A stretch of DNA of 23,405 nt from CADCWN01 sp039810045. Its GTDB lineage: Bacteria > Chloroflexota > Chloroflexia > Thermomicrobiales > CADCWN01. The stretch is from assembly GCA_039810045.1 (NCBI GenBank), contig JBDHWF010000064.1:1-23405 (forward strand). The letters are read 5' to 3'. Positions 14,129 to 22,001 of this stretch are shown here, in pieces. The position numbers and the translations under genes were made by a program. How positions within the stretch are numbered: the stretch's first letter is position 1; the number at the start of each line of letters is the position of its first letter. The notes under the pieces were generated by a model. It made no database searches. It saw nothing but the letters and a program-made list of their open reading frames with translations, and was not told the origin of the DNA.

Positions 14129-15073
14129 GTGACTGGTTATTGCACCGTCCCTACATTCGGCTGGATCATGCAACCGGCTATGTTCGATACCCCGGCTGGC
14201 TATGATCCGCGTGGCAGTGCCCTGGCGAAGTTGCTGATACGGGCCAACGAGCAGCATATTCAGCTTGCTCAAAGCGTAGGGATCGGCACGATCTGGGTCG
14301 AGGACCACATGGGTTGGGCCGACAAAGCCCATCTGGAATGTTTTACCAACCTTTCCTGGCTGGCTGGACGGCACCCAGGACTGCGTTGGGGCACAATGGT
14401 CTGCGGGCAGGCGTTCCGTAATCCAGCTTATCTGGCGAAGCTAGCAGCAAACCTGCATTTGCTGACAGAAGGCCAGTTCATTTTAGGCATTGGCGCAGGA
14501 AATAATCCCGGCGAACACCGCGAATATGGCTATCCGTTCCCACCGCCAGGGGAACGCCTGGACTGCACGGAAGAAGCGATTCAGATTATTCGGGCACTGT
14601 GGTCGGCGAATCCGGCGACCTTCACTGGGATACATTATCAGATTGAGGGCGCGTTCTGCTCACCACTGCCGGAGCAACCAATCCCCCTGATGATCGGCGG
14701 TGGTGGTGAGCAGCGAACCCTGCGTCTAGTAGCCCAATATGGTGACTGGTGGTGTGCTGATGTCAGCGATCTGTCTACCTTCACCCGCAAGAATCAGATT
14801 CTCGACCAGCACTGTACTGCGGTCGGTCGTGAACCACAGGCAATCACCCGGGCAATGTCCACCTGGATCAGTGTTGAAGACGATAGCGCCCAGGCGGTGC
14901 GCTGGCCAGATCTGCACATTGTTGCGGGCACGCCTGCCGAAGTGACTGCTGAACTCCAGTCGTTCATGGCGGCAGGGGTACAGCATTTCGCGATGCGCTT
15001 TATGGATTATCCTGCCACTGACGGCTTCAACCGCTTTGTGCAGCAGGTGCTGCCACAGCTGCTTAGCAACTGA
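14129..15073 (+). CDS. LLM class, probably F420-dependent, oxidoreductase
   Basis: 314 residues of the luciferase-like TIM-barrel family. Seen: TVPTFGWIMQPAMFD (6-20), ANEQHIQLAQSVGIGTIWVEDHMGW (about 39-63), LRWGTMVCGQAFRNPAYLAKLAANLHLLTEGQFILGIGAGNNPGEHREYG (about 85-134), FTGIHYQIEGA, and PIPLMIGGGGEQRTLRLVAQYGDWW (about 184-208). The G-I-G-A-G-x-x-P-x-E-H stretch is typical of members annotated as F420-dependent; FMN use cannot be excluded. Start: GTG at 14129 behind AGGAGG. It lies 50 bp after the fusion gene and 12 bp before the next GT4 gene, inside the glycan operon, so a redox step on the sugar or aglycone is likely (inference). No signal peptide. Confidence 0.88.
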   Translation: MTGYCTVPTFGWIMQPAMFDTPAGYDPRGSALAKLLIRANEQHIQLAQSVGIGTIWVEDHMGWADKAHLECFTNLSWLAGRHPGLRWGTMVCGQAFRNPAYLAKLAANLHLLTEGQFILGIGAGNNPGEHREYGYPFPPPGERLDCTEEAIQIIRALWSANPATFTGIHYQIEGAFCSPLPEQPIPLMIGGGGEQRTLRLVAQYGDWWCADVSDLSTFTRKNQILDQHCTAVGREPQAITRAMSTWISVEDDSAQAVRWPDLHIVAGTPAEVTAELQSFMAAGVQHFAMRFMDYPATDGFNRFVQQVLPQLLSN

Positions 15074-15085
15074 GGAGGTGTATCC

Positions 15086-16258
15086 TTGTCGGCCAGCGTT
15101 TCTGGTTCAGCAGTTTCCGCTCCTCAGCCAGTATCTGCTCGTAAGCAGGCACCGCGGCGGGTGTTGTTTGTGTTTGCCTGGCTGGTGGTAGGAGGTGAAG
15201 AGACCGAAGTACGGCTGCTCGCTAGTCACCTTGACCCGGCGCATTATCAGCTGGAGGTGGTCGCCTGCTTGCGTAAGCCCACCATGCCCGAGCAGACGCA
15301 GCAGCAACTGGCTGCGTTGGGTATCCCAGTCGATCAAACCCCATACACCCTGTCGTTTGAAGATACGGTGAGCTATCTGGCGGAGAAGATCGAGCGAGAA
15401 CACTATGATCTGGTGGTTGCCTGCCAGGCAGTGCCTGATATCTATCCTGCCCTGGCGCGCCTGCACCAGCCACCACCACTGATTGAGCATGGTGGCCTGG
15501 TGAGTGAGGCGCTGACTGGCCCAAAGGATCGTACGGCCCGCTATGTCGGTGTCTGCAACGCGATTCGGGAAGCAGCTGCAGGGAGAATGGCGCGACCTGA
15601 CCAGGCGGTGGTCCTGCCCTCAATGGTTGACCTGGCTGAGTTTGATCCCGCTATGCGCGAAGCTGTGCGCGCTGAGTGGGGTGTTTCGGCTGCAGCCCCC
15701 GTCATTGGCTGGGTGGGTCGGCTTGATCGCAAGAAGCGGGTTGAGGATTTTCTCCAGGCTGCAGCACTCCTGCACCAGCAGTATGCGGCTGCTCGCTTCA
15801 TTGTGATCGGTGGCCCGGATGCCTTCATGCCTGAATATGCTGAGGAACTGCGGGCGCGGGCGACCGCCCTGGCCTTGGATGATGTGGTGCAGTTCCTCGG
15901 TGATCGGCCCGATGTGCCGCGTTTGCTCGCGGGACTTGATGTCTTTGTCTGGCTATCGCAGGGGGAAGGGTTGCCGCACGTCATCGCTGAGGCCGGGGCT
16001 GCCCGGTTGCCGGTGGTTGCGGTGCGCGATCATGGGTCAGTGGAACAGATCGAGGACGAAGTAAGTGGCCTCTTTGTGTCGCACGAAGATCCGCAGGCCG
16101 TAGCTGCGGCGCTGGCTCGCCTGCTGACCGATTTGCCGCTCCGGCAGCGCCTGGGGAACGCACTGCGTCAGAAGGTTGAGCAGGAGTACAGCGCCGCCAG
16201 TGTTACCCGACGCTGGGAAGCACTGTTTGACGAAGTCATTGCCGAGGTAGCATCATGA
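15086..16258 (+). CDS. family 4 glycosyltransferase
   Basis: 390 residues. A roughly 22-residue Ser/Ala/Pro-rich N-terminus precedes the GT-B fold: RRVLFVFAWLVVGGEETEVRLLASHL (24-49; the usual nucleotide loop GGxE), DLVVACQAVPDIYPAL (108-123), RYVGVCNAIREAA (152-164) and VVLPSMVDLAEFDP (175-188). The C-terminal donor domain has IGWVGRLDRKKRVEDFLQA (207-225), VQFLGDRPDVPRLLAGLDVFV (268-288) and the S-Q-G-E294-GLPHVIAE302 motif that binds the donor. Start is TTG at 15086 with GAGGAGGTG 6-7 nt upstream, and an ATG alternative does not exist nearby. The stop overlaps the next ATG (ATGA). Acceptor and donor unknown; it acts in the cytosol or at the inner membrane face. Confidence 0.88.
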   Translation: MSASVSGSAVSAPQPVSARKQAPRRVLFVFAWLVVGGEETEVRLLASHLDPAHYQLEVVACLRKPTMPEQTQQQLAALGIPVDQTPYTLSFEDTVSYLAEKIEREHYDLVVACQAVPDIYPALARLHQPPPLIEHGGLVSEALTGPKDRTARYVGVCNAIREAAAGRMARPDQAVVLPSMVDLAEFDPAMREAVRAEWGVSAAAPVIGWVGRLDRKKRVEDFLQAAALLHQQYAAARFIVIGGPDAFMPEYAEELRARATALALDDVVQFLGDRPDVPRLLAGLDVFVWLSQGEGLPHVIAEAGAARLPVVAVRDHGSVEQIEDEVSGLFVSHEDPQAVAAALARLLTDLPLRQRLGNALRQKVEQEYSAASVTRRWEALFDEVIAEVAS

Positions 16259-17826
16259 CGCAACCCTGGTTATTCGGCTCATTGTTTCTGGGTGGCTTCG
16301 AGTGCTCCACACACCTGACCACCGAAGGTCATCGGCTTGATATTATCGCTGCCACGCAGCACGACCAGCAGGCCCGTGATGATTATGCGCTGTGCCGCAG
16401 TGTTGGTATCCGCGCCGTGCGCGAGTCGGCACGCTGGCCGATCCTGGATCAAAGTGGGCAGGTCAATCTGACCCTCATTCGCCGCCTGGCACAATATGGA
16501 CGCCAGGAAGGACTGACCCTGATCTGGGACCTCATGCATTATGGGTACCCTGCTGACCTTGATCCATTTGGGCAGCCAGAGGAATTTATTGCTCGTTTTG
16601 CCGCATTTGCTGGTGCAGTTGCCCGTGTAGTGCGCGAGGAGACAGCCGGACCAATCTATTTCACCCCAATCAACGAAATGTCCTATAACGCTTGGTCGGC
16701 TGGCGAAGTAGCCTACATGGCGCCATTTGGTCGTGGTCGTGGTGGCGACTATAAGCGACTCCTGGTGCGGGCTGCCCTGGCCGGCACCGAGGCGATCTGG
16801 GCGGTTGATCCGGCAGCAACAATGGTGACTGTCGAACCACTGGTACACCTGCACGCCCCGCCAGGGCGACCAGATCTGCAGGATGAGGCCGATACCTTTA
16901 ACCATGAGGTCGTGACCGAGGTCTTTGATCTGCTGGCCGGGCGCCGTGAACCAGAACTTGGTGGTAGCCGCAAACATCTGGGGATCGTTGGCCTGAATTA
17001 CTACTCTGGCAACCAGTGGACCATGCCACTATCCGACCAGCCACAGCGGTCGCTGGGCTGGGGTGACCCCGGTTGGGTGCCGCTGAGTGAACTGCTGCGG
17101 CAGATCGAGGTCAGGTATGGCGGTCCCTTGATTCTGGCCGAAACCGGCTCGTCTGGTGATTCGCGGGCCGACTGGATTGCTTTTTTGACACGCGAAGTGG
17201 GACGCGCCCTGGAGCTGGGTGTCGACTTACAGGGGATCTGCCTCTACCCAATCGTGACTTCACCAGACTGGGAGGATCCTACCGCCTTTTTCGATGGCGG
17301 ACTGTTTGATCTGGAGCCACAGCCAGATGGCCGCTTGGGCCGGGTGTTGGCTGGTTCGGTAGCCGCGGCTCTGCGGCAGGCGCAGGCTGCACTTGATCCA
17401 GAAAATCTGCCCACCACGCCCCTGCCCGCTGAACCAGCACCCGTAGCCGAGTCACCACTCCAGGTAATGCGACCAGCGGCTCAGGCTCGGTTTAAGACCG
17501 ACAACTTCTCCTACCAGACGCTGCTGGTTGGCGCTGACCTGATTGTAGAACTCTATTGCCTTGGGCCGGGTGGGGCGTTACCGGCGCATCGTCATGCAGC
17601 GACCGAGCACGTACTCACTGTCATCCAGGGAACTGCGCTCGTGCGCATCGGTGCTGCTGAGGTGCGGCTGGCCGTTGGTGAAAGTGTGCTGGCCCCAGCC
17701 GGGCTCTATCACGGTATTATCAATGAGCAGCGCGAACCGCTGATTGTGCAGCAGGTCAGCAGCCCAAAACCGTGGGATGCCCGCTTCGCTGCCCCGCATC
17801 CCGGTAGCCTGACCTCAGCCGACTGA
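16255..17826 (+). CDS. GH-A clan glycosidase-like enzyme fused to a cupin domain
   Basis: 523 residues. Residues 1-380 form a TIM-barrel glycosidase related to GH1: LFLGGFECSTH (10-20), RLDIIAATQHD (27-37), GIRAVRESARWP (51-62), TLIWDLMHYGYPADLDPF (88-105), the acid/base segment TPINEMSYNAWSAG with Glu141, GIVGLNYYSGN (243-253) and the nucleophile segment LILAETGSSGD with Glu296. Both catalytic glutamates are in place. After a Pro-rich linker (383-405) a cupin follows (about 413-505) with HRHAATEH (445-452: H445, H447, E451) and PAGLYH (H486), a complete metal-ligand set. Such enzymes sit in glycosyltransferase clusters; the cupin may isomerise, epimerise or sense a sugar (inference). No signal peptide, so cytosolic. 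The ATG overlaps the previous stop; the 3' end overlaps the convergent gene by 12 bp. Confidence 0.85.
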   Translation: MTQPWLFGSLFLGGFECSTHLTTEGHRLDIIAATQHDQQARDDYALCRSVGIRAVRESARWPILDQSGQVNLTLIRRLAQYGRQEGLTLIWDLMHYGYPADLDPFGQPEEFIARFAAFAGAVARVVREETAGPIYFTPINEMSYNAWSAGEVAYMAPFGRGRGGDYKRLLVRAALAGTEAIWAVDPAATMVTVEPLVHLHAPPGRPDLQDEADTFNHEVVTEVFDLLAGRREPELGGSRKHLGIVGLNYYSGNQWTMPLSDQPQRSLGWGDPGWVPLSELLRQIEVRYGGPLILAETGSSGDSRADWIAFLTREVGRALELGVDLQGICLYPIVTSPDWEDPTAFFDGGLFDLEPQPDGRLGRVLAGSVAAALRQAQAALDPENLPTTPLPAEPAPVAESPLQVMRPAAQARFKTDNFSYQTLLVGADLIVELYCLGPGGALPAHRHAATEHVLTVIQGTALVRIGAAEVRLAVGESVLAPAGLYHGIINEQREPLIVQQVSSPKPWDARFAAPHPGSLTSAD

Positions 17827-19704
17827 TGACCGTCTGGAGCCAGCGCTGATTACCTGGCGGAAGAGCGTGATTAACTGGTCGGCGTAGGTATCGAAACAGA
17901 AGCGCGACCGTTGGCCCCAGGCATTCTCGCGCAACTGTGCTAACCGGGTCGTATCGCGCAATTGCGCCGCTAGGTCCTCAGCATCGCGGAAAGTCAGGCC
18001 AATGTCGAGCCGCCGCGAGAGCGCCTGCGTAGCCACAATGGCGTTCCCGTGGTCTGGCTGAATTAGCGGTAGTCCTGCCGCGAGCAGGGTGCCTAGCCGG
18101 GCTGGGTAATTCATATCGTCCCAGTTGGCCCGCCTGATTTCGCCCGCATTGTGACTGGTGAAAATGTGGAGCCAGCCAGCATCATACTGGGAAAGTTCGC
18201 GTACCCACTCTGGCGGCAGCACCGAGCCTTCCAGGTGCAAGTGGCGTGGGGCGACCTTGCGGCTCTCGGCAATCCAGTTGCTCCACCAGTCTCCCCAGGT
18301 TGGCCCATAAAAGTGCATGTGGATGCCGGCCTGCGCCAACTGGCCGATCGTCTCTGGGTGAATTCCAAAAGGGCGGCCCGACACCGCCGTATGGATTTCC
18401 CCATCACGCTGCGACAGTCGCTCACTGCGCTCCTGCGTGAACCAGTCTGCCTTCGGCAGGTCGCCGTCGATCACCAGGGCGCGTTCGTGGCGCACCTGGC
18501 CTGGCAGTACCGTATCATACCAGTCAAGCATCTCTGGGCTGGTATAGATTTGGGCATCTGAGCGCAGATGCAGGTCGACCAGTTGCGGCCACATACCACG
18601 TTCCAGACAGGCGAACGGGCTTTCCTTGAAGTGCCAGACAAATGGAATGTCAGGCGCTCCCAACAACACCTGATGGGCGAATGGCACCGCATGCCAGTTC
18701 AGCAGCGCATAGATCACATCCGGCTGCACCTGCCGCACCTGTTCTTGCCAGTTTGCCAGAGGTATCTCGGTGACATGGCCGAAGGGGAGTGGCCCAACGG
18801 TGTTGAAGCCCACGCCGTCCGGCGTCCAGAGCCCGAAGAGCTGATGACCCCGTTCCTCAAGCGCCAGAATCCGCTCTGGGTTAAAGGCCAGTTCACCAAC
18901 AAGCAAAATCTTCAAACTGTCAGGCGTGCGCGGTGTGTCTGGTCGGTCACGAAAACGCCTGTACAATGTGCCTTCATCAAGGAGATCGCCTTCAGACGAT
19001 TGAAAGCGGAGCGGGTGGGCGATCTGGTAGTGGCGCCGATAGCGATTCAGCCCTCCACCGAGCGATTCGCGAATAATTCGGTTGCGTTGCTCAGGGTGAG
19101 CAACCCATTCTGCGGTGAGCTGGTGGGTTCCAACAAAAGAACCATGGTGGCGCAGGCTACCCCAGTACAGTCGCTCTAGATCATCGGTAACTAGCTCCGT
19201 GCGCTCGACCCAGCGGTCGACGGTGCGTCGGTGCAATGTCTGCACCAATTGGAGGGGTAGACCGCTGATCTGGCCGTGTGCATAGTCGTGACTATGATGA
19301 CGCACACCAGAGTAGGCCAGGATCGCTGCTGGTTGCTGCTCCAGACAAGCAAGCAGGCTCGCCAGGTGATCTGGATAATAGAGATCATCAGCAGGTAGGT
19401 AGGCGATGTACGGCGCTGCAGTGGCAGCCAGGGCTATATTCAGCGCGGCTCCCAGTCCATGGTTGGTTACCAGACGGCGGTAGGTATAGCAGTGTTCTGG
19501 GAAAAGATCGTGCAGGATGGCAGCGATCGCGCTTGGATCAGTTGAACCGTCGTCGACAACCACCAGGTGCCAGTCAGTATAGGTCTGCGCTTGGAGGCTC
19601 GCTAATGCCCGACGCAGGAAGGGAGTCTGATTATAGATAGGTAGTACGACCGCAACAGACGCCTGCTGATTCTCTGCGGTCTTGTCAGCCACCAGTGCCT
19701 CCAT
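17815..19704 (-). CDS. two-domain glycosyltransferase (GT2 plus GT-B)
   Basis: 629 residues from the ATG at 19704. Residues 1-200 are GT2: VAVVLPIYNQTPFLRRALASL (about 16-36), DWHLVVVDDGSTD (about 43-55), NHGLGAALNIAL and AYLPADDLYYPDHL with the metal-site Asp pair. A segment to about 260 holds the GT2 acceptor part (HGSFVGTHQLTAEWV). From about 265 the GT-B half runs LKILLVGELAFNPERILALEERGH, ILVIDGDLPK-like loops, HFYGPTWGDWW, YDAGWLHIF and NYPARLGTLLAAGLPLIQ. This half resembles CgeB-like/GT4 proteins. The frame stays open to a GTG at 19863 preceded by AGGGA; I prefer 19704 because the first 53 residues lack homology and a TATACT -10-like box lies at 19765-19770. That start has no clear Shine-Dalgarno sequence, so the 5' end is uncertain. 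Confidence 0.82.
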   Translation of the reverse strand: MEALVADKTAENQQASVAVVLPIYNQTPFLRRALASLQAQTYTDWHLVVVDDGSTDPSAIAAILHDLFPEHCYTYRRLVTNHGLGAALNIALAATAAPYIAYLPADDLYYPDHLASLLACLEQQPAAILAYSGVRHHSHDYAHGQISGLPLQLVQTLHRRTVDRWVERTELVTDDLERLYWGSLRHHGSFVGTHQLTAEWVAHPEQRNRIIRESLGGGLNRYRRHYQIAHPLRFQSSEGDLLDEGTLYRRFRDRPDTPRTPDSLKILLVGELAFNPERILALEERGHQLFGLWTPDGVGFNTVGPLPFGHVTEIPLANWQEQVRQVQPDVIYALLNWHAVPFAHQVLLGAPDIPFVWHFKESPFACLERGMWPQLVDLHLRSDAQIYTSPEMLDWYDTVLPGQVRHERALVIDGDLPKADWFTQERSERLSQRDGEIHTAVSGRPFGIHPETIGQLAQAGIHMHFYGPTWGDWWSNWIAESRKVAPRHLHLEGSVLPPEWVRELSQYDAGWLHIFTSHNAGEIRRANWDDMNYPARLGTLLAAGLPLIQPDHGNAIVATQALSRRLDIGLTFRDAEDLAAQLRDTTRLAQLRENAWGQRSRFCFDTYADQLITLFRQVISAGSRRSSVG

Positions 19705-19855
19705 TCCGACTACGTTATCTGGTACCCTAGCCTGTAGCCTGTCCAGTCGACGACGCCAGCGACCAGTATAGCAGTCGCTTACCTGACCCGTGGGATAATC
19801 AGCATTACATGGAGATGGGGATGAATTAAGAAATGTTCGCCTGGAATGGGTCGCA

Positions 19856-19873
19856 GGGAACACAATGTGTCCC
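19856..19873. repeat. imperfect palindrome GGGAACACAATGTGTCCC
   Basis: GGGA(A)CACA and TGTGTCCC form arms with one inserted A. It lies about 90 bp upstream of the TATACT box on the minus strand, where a regulator could bind. It also overlaps the alternative GTG start of the glycosyltransferase at 19863. Confidence 0.45.
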
Positions 19874-20101
19874 TACCGCCTGCACCAAACGGTCACTTGT
19901 AACGCTGTCTTGGTCGGTAGTGACCTGTTCATTGTCAGCTATCTTGCTGGGCATTCACCCATATTCGATCCACGGTAGGTTCCACGTGACTCGCGGACAG
20001 CTGCCCTCCATCTGCGCTACTCTGCTACCTGCCCTTCCTGATGAAGCTGCGCTGGAGAATAATCAGCTGCCAGCAGCGAACGAACACCACTGCCTCACCT
20101 T

Positions 20102-20133
20102 GGCACTGTGCTGCACAACTGGGTAACAGTGCC
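20102..20133 (-). terminator. hairpin after the ThDP-enzyme gene, possible terminator
   Basis: GGCACTGT (20102-20109) and ACAGTGCC (20126-20133) pair perfectly around a 16-nt loop, starting 9 bp after the stop at 20142. No T-tract follows on the minus strand, so it is not a classic intrinsic terminator; it may protect the 3' end or assist termination. Confidence 0.35.
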
Positions 20134-20141
20134 GACAGAAG

Positions 20142-21929
20142 TTAGAGGTGAATACCCAACAGTGCCAGTTGTTCGCGCACGCCTGGGGCATCCGGGTCGT
20201 CAGCTAGTGCTGTGCGTAACGCCTCTTCCTGCTCTGTCGTCAGGAAGGGTGGCAGCGTTGGCACATCTGGATCGACCAGCGCATCAATAACCACCGGGCG
20301 ATCGGCGCTCAGGGCCGCGTCTAGCGCTGGGCCAACCTGCGCTGGTGTCTCGATGCGGCTGCCTTGTAGACCCAGCATTTCGGCATAGGCAGCGTAGGGG
20401 AAATCAGGTACTTCCTGCGATGGAGCAAATCGTGGAAAGCCAACCATCGCCCGCTGTTCCCAGGTGACATAGTTGAGGTCACGGTTATTCAGCACGATAA
20501 TCACCAGTCGTGGGTCGGACCATTCCCGCCAGCTACGCGCAATACTGAGTAATCCATTGATCCCCAGCATCTGCATCGCGCCATCGCCAACAATTGCGAA
20601 GGCCGGACGGTCGGGGTGGGTATATTTGGCGGTGAGGACATAGGGCACCCCACAGCCCATCGTTGCCAGGGTGCCAGACAATGAACCACGCATTCCTTGT
20701 CTTAGCTGAATGTTCCGGGCGTACCAGACCGCTGCCGTTCCCGAGTCAGCAGCGACGATCGCGTTGTCCGGCAGGCGGTCGGAAAGTTCTTGCACGACCA
20801 ATTGTGGATTGAGCGGCTGCGCGGGGAAGTGGGCACGCGTGGTGACAGTTTCCCGCCATGCAGTTACCTGCTGCCTGATTTCCTGCTGCCAGGCTGTGTC
20901 GGATCGTTCGTCGAGGAGTGGCAGCAGCGCCCGGAGGGTGGCGGCACTATCACCAACTAACAGGCTTTCCATGGGATAGCGAATACCTAACCGCGTAGGA
21001 TCGCGATCGATCTGTATGCCACGGGCTTGGCCTGGTTGTGGCAGGAATTCAGTATAGGGGAAGCTGGAACCGACCAACAGCAGGGTGTCACAGTGCGCCA
21101 TCATTCTGGCACTGGCATCCGTCCCTAACCAACCAACTGACCCGGTAACGAAGGGCATATCGTCGGGAACGGCCGCTTTCCCTAAGAGAGCCTTGGCCAC
21201 GCCCGCTCCTAGCCGCTCGGCAACGGCAATCACCTCAGCAGTTGCCCCCAGTGCCCCTGCCCCAACCAGCATGGCGACGCGTTGTCCAGCATTGAGGATG
21301 GTGGCAGCGTGGTGCAGTTCCTCGTCCTGAGGCACCAGCAGCGGATCCGCATAGCCAACCGTTGAATAGATGGTGCCATGTTCGTGCGGCAGTGGTTCCA
21401 CTGGTTCGAGTTGGAGATCGTTTGGAATGATGATGGCAGTGACAGTCCGTTCTGCCAGTGCAATCCGCAGTGCGCGGTCAATCACGTGTGGAAACTGACT
21501 GGCCTCGGTGGCGTGCCCAACATATAGGTTGGCAACGTCTTTGAGCAAGACTCGCAGATCTATTTCCTGTTGATACGACCCGCCCAGAGCGCTGCGTGCT
21601 GGTTCGCCGACAATGGCTAATACTGGCTGATGATCGAGTTTAGCGTCATAGAGACCATTGAGCAGATGAATGGCGCCAGGGCCTGAGGTTGCCAGACAAA
21701 CGCCAACCTGGCCAGTCCATTTGGCGTGAGCACAGGCCATGAACGCCGCCAGTTCTTCATGCACTGGCTGGATCAGTGCTGGTTGATTGTCAGCCCGGCC
21801 CAAAGCGGCGAGGATACCATTGATGCCATCGCCCGAATAGCCATAAATCCGCTCAATACCCCAGTCTCGCAGCCGTTGCACCAGCAGATCACCAACAGTC
21901 GGTGCGCCTGCAGTCGTTTCATCTGGCAT
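20142..21929 (-). CDS. thiamine-diphosphate-dependent pyruvate oxidase/dehydrogenase-like enzyme
   Basis: 595 residues, the full three-domain ThDP enzyme layout. The Pyr domain (about 10-180) has GIERIYGYSGDGINGILAAL (24-43) and QPVHEELAAFMACAHAK with the activating Glu (E58 or E59). The central domain (about 205-340) has VAMLVGAGALGATAEVIAVAERLGAGV. The PP domain (about 375-560) has the Mg-ThDP motif GDGAMQMLGINGLL (448-450 for GDG) ending in NN at 481-482. The VWYARNIQL and LATMGCGVPYVLTAKY segments match the PoxB/YdaP group, which oxidises pyruvate to acetate and CO2 with quinone or oxygen. I do not see the PoxB-type membrane-binding tail with confidence. Start: ATG at 21929 behind AGGAAGGA. 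It lies 72 bp downstream of the F420 LLM gene on the same strand, so the two may be co-transcribed. Confidence 0.88.
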   Translation of the reverse strand: MPDETTAGAPTVGDLLVQRLRDWGIERIYGYSGDGINGILAALGRADNQPALIQPVHEELAAFMACAHAKWTGQVGVCLATSGPGAIHLLNGLYDAKLDHQPVLAIVGEPARSALGGSYQQEIDLRVLLKDVANLYVGHATEASQFPHVIDRALRIALAERTVTAIIIPNDLQLEPVEPLPHEHGTIYSTVGYADPLLVPQDEELHHAATILNAGQRVAMLVGAGALGATAEVIAVAERLGAGVAKALLGKAAVPDDMPFVTGSVGWLGTDASARMMAHCDTLLLVGSSFPYTEFLPQPGQARGIQIDRDPTRLGIRYPMESLLVGDSAATLRALLPLLDERSDTAWQQEIRQQVTAWRETVTTRAHFPAQPLNPQLVVQELSDRLPDNAIVAADSGTAAVWYARNIQLRQGMRGSLSGTLATMGCGVPYVLTAKYTHPDRPAFAIVGDGAMQMLGINGLLSIARSWREWSDPRLVIIVLNNRDLNYVTWEQRAMVGFPRFAPSQEVPDFPYAAYAEMLGLQGSRIETPAQVGPALDAALSADRPVVIDALVDPDVPTLPPFLTTEQEEALRTALADDPDAPGVREQLALLGIHL

Positions 21930-22001
21930 AGTGTCAATCCTTCCTGTGGTCCTGGTCTCAGGCAGCGTATCAGTGCTCGTGGCCCGTTGGTCTGGCGATC
22001 G

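Larger units (their letters stand above)
19705..20141. other. 437-bp intergenic region with two dyads
   Basis: It lies between two minus-strand genes. If the GTG at 19863 were the true start of the glycosyltransferase, the gap would shrink to 278 bp. Contents: a minus-strand TATACT at 19765-19770 that could serve the glycosyltransferase gene, an 18-bp imperfect palindrome (19856-19873) and a hairpin just after the ThDP-enzyme gene (20102-20133). No other gene is supported; short plus-strand frames have no recognisable product. Confidence 0.5.

Noticed and set aside
18568..19179. 203-codon plus-strand frame inside the GT2/GT-B gene
   Set aside because: It is fully antisense to a two-domain protein with clear motifs and has no recognisable domain of its own.
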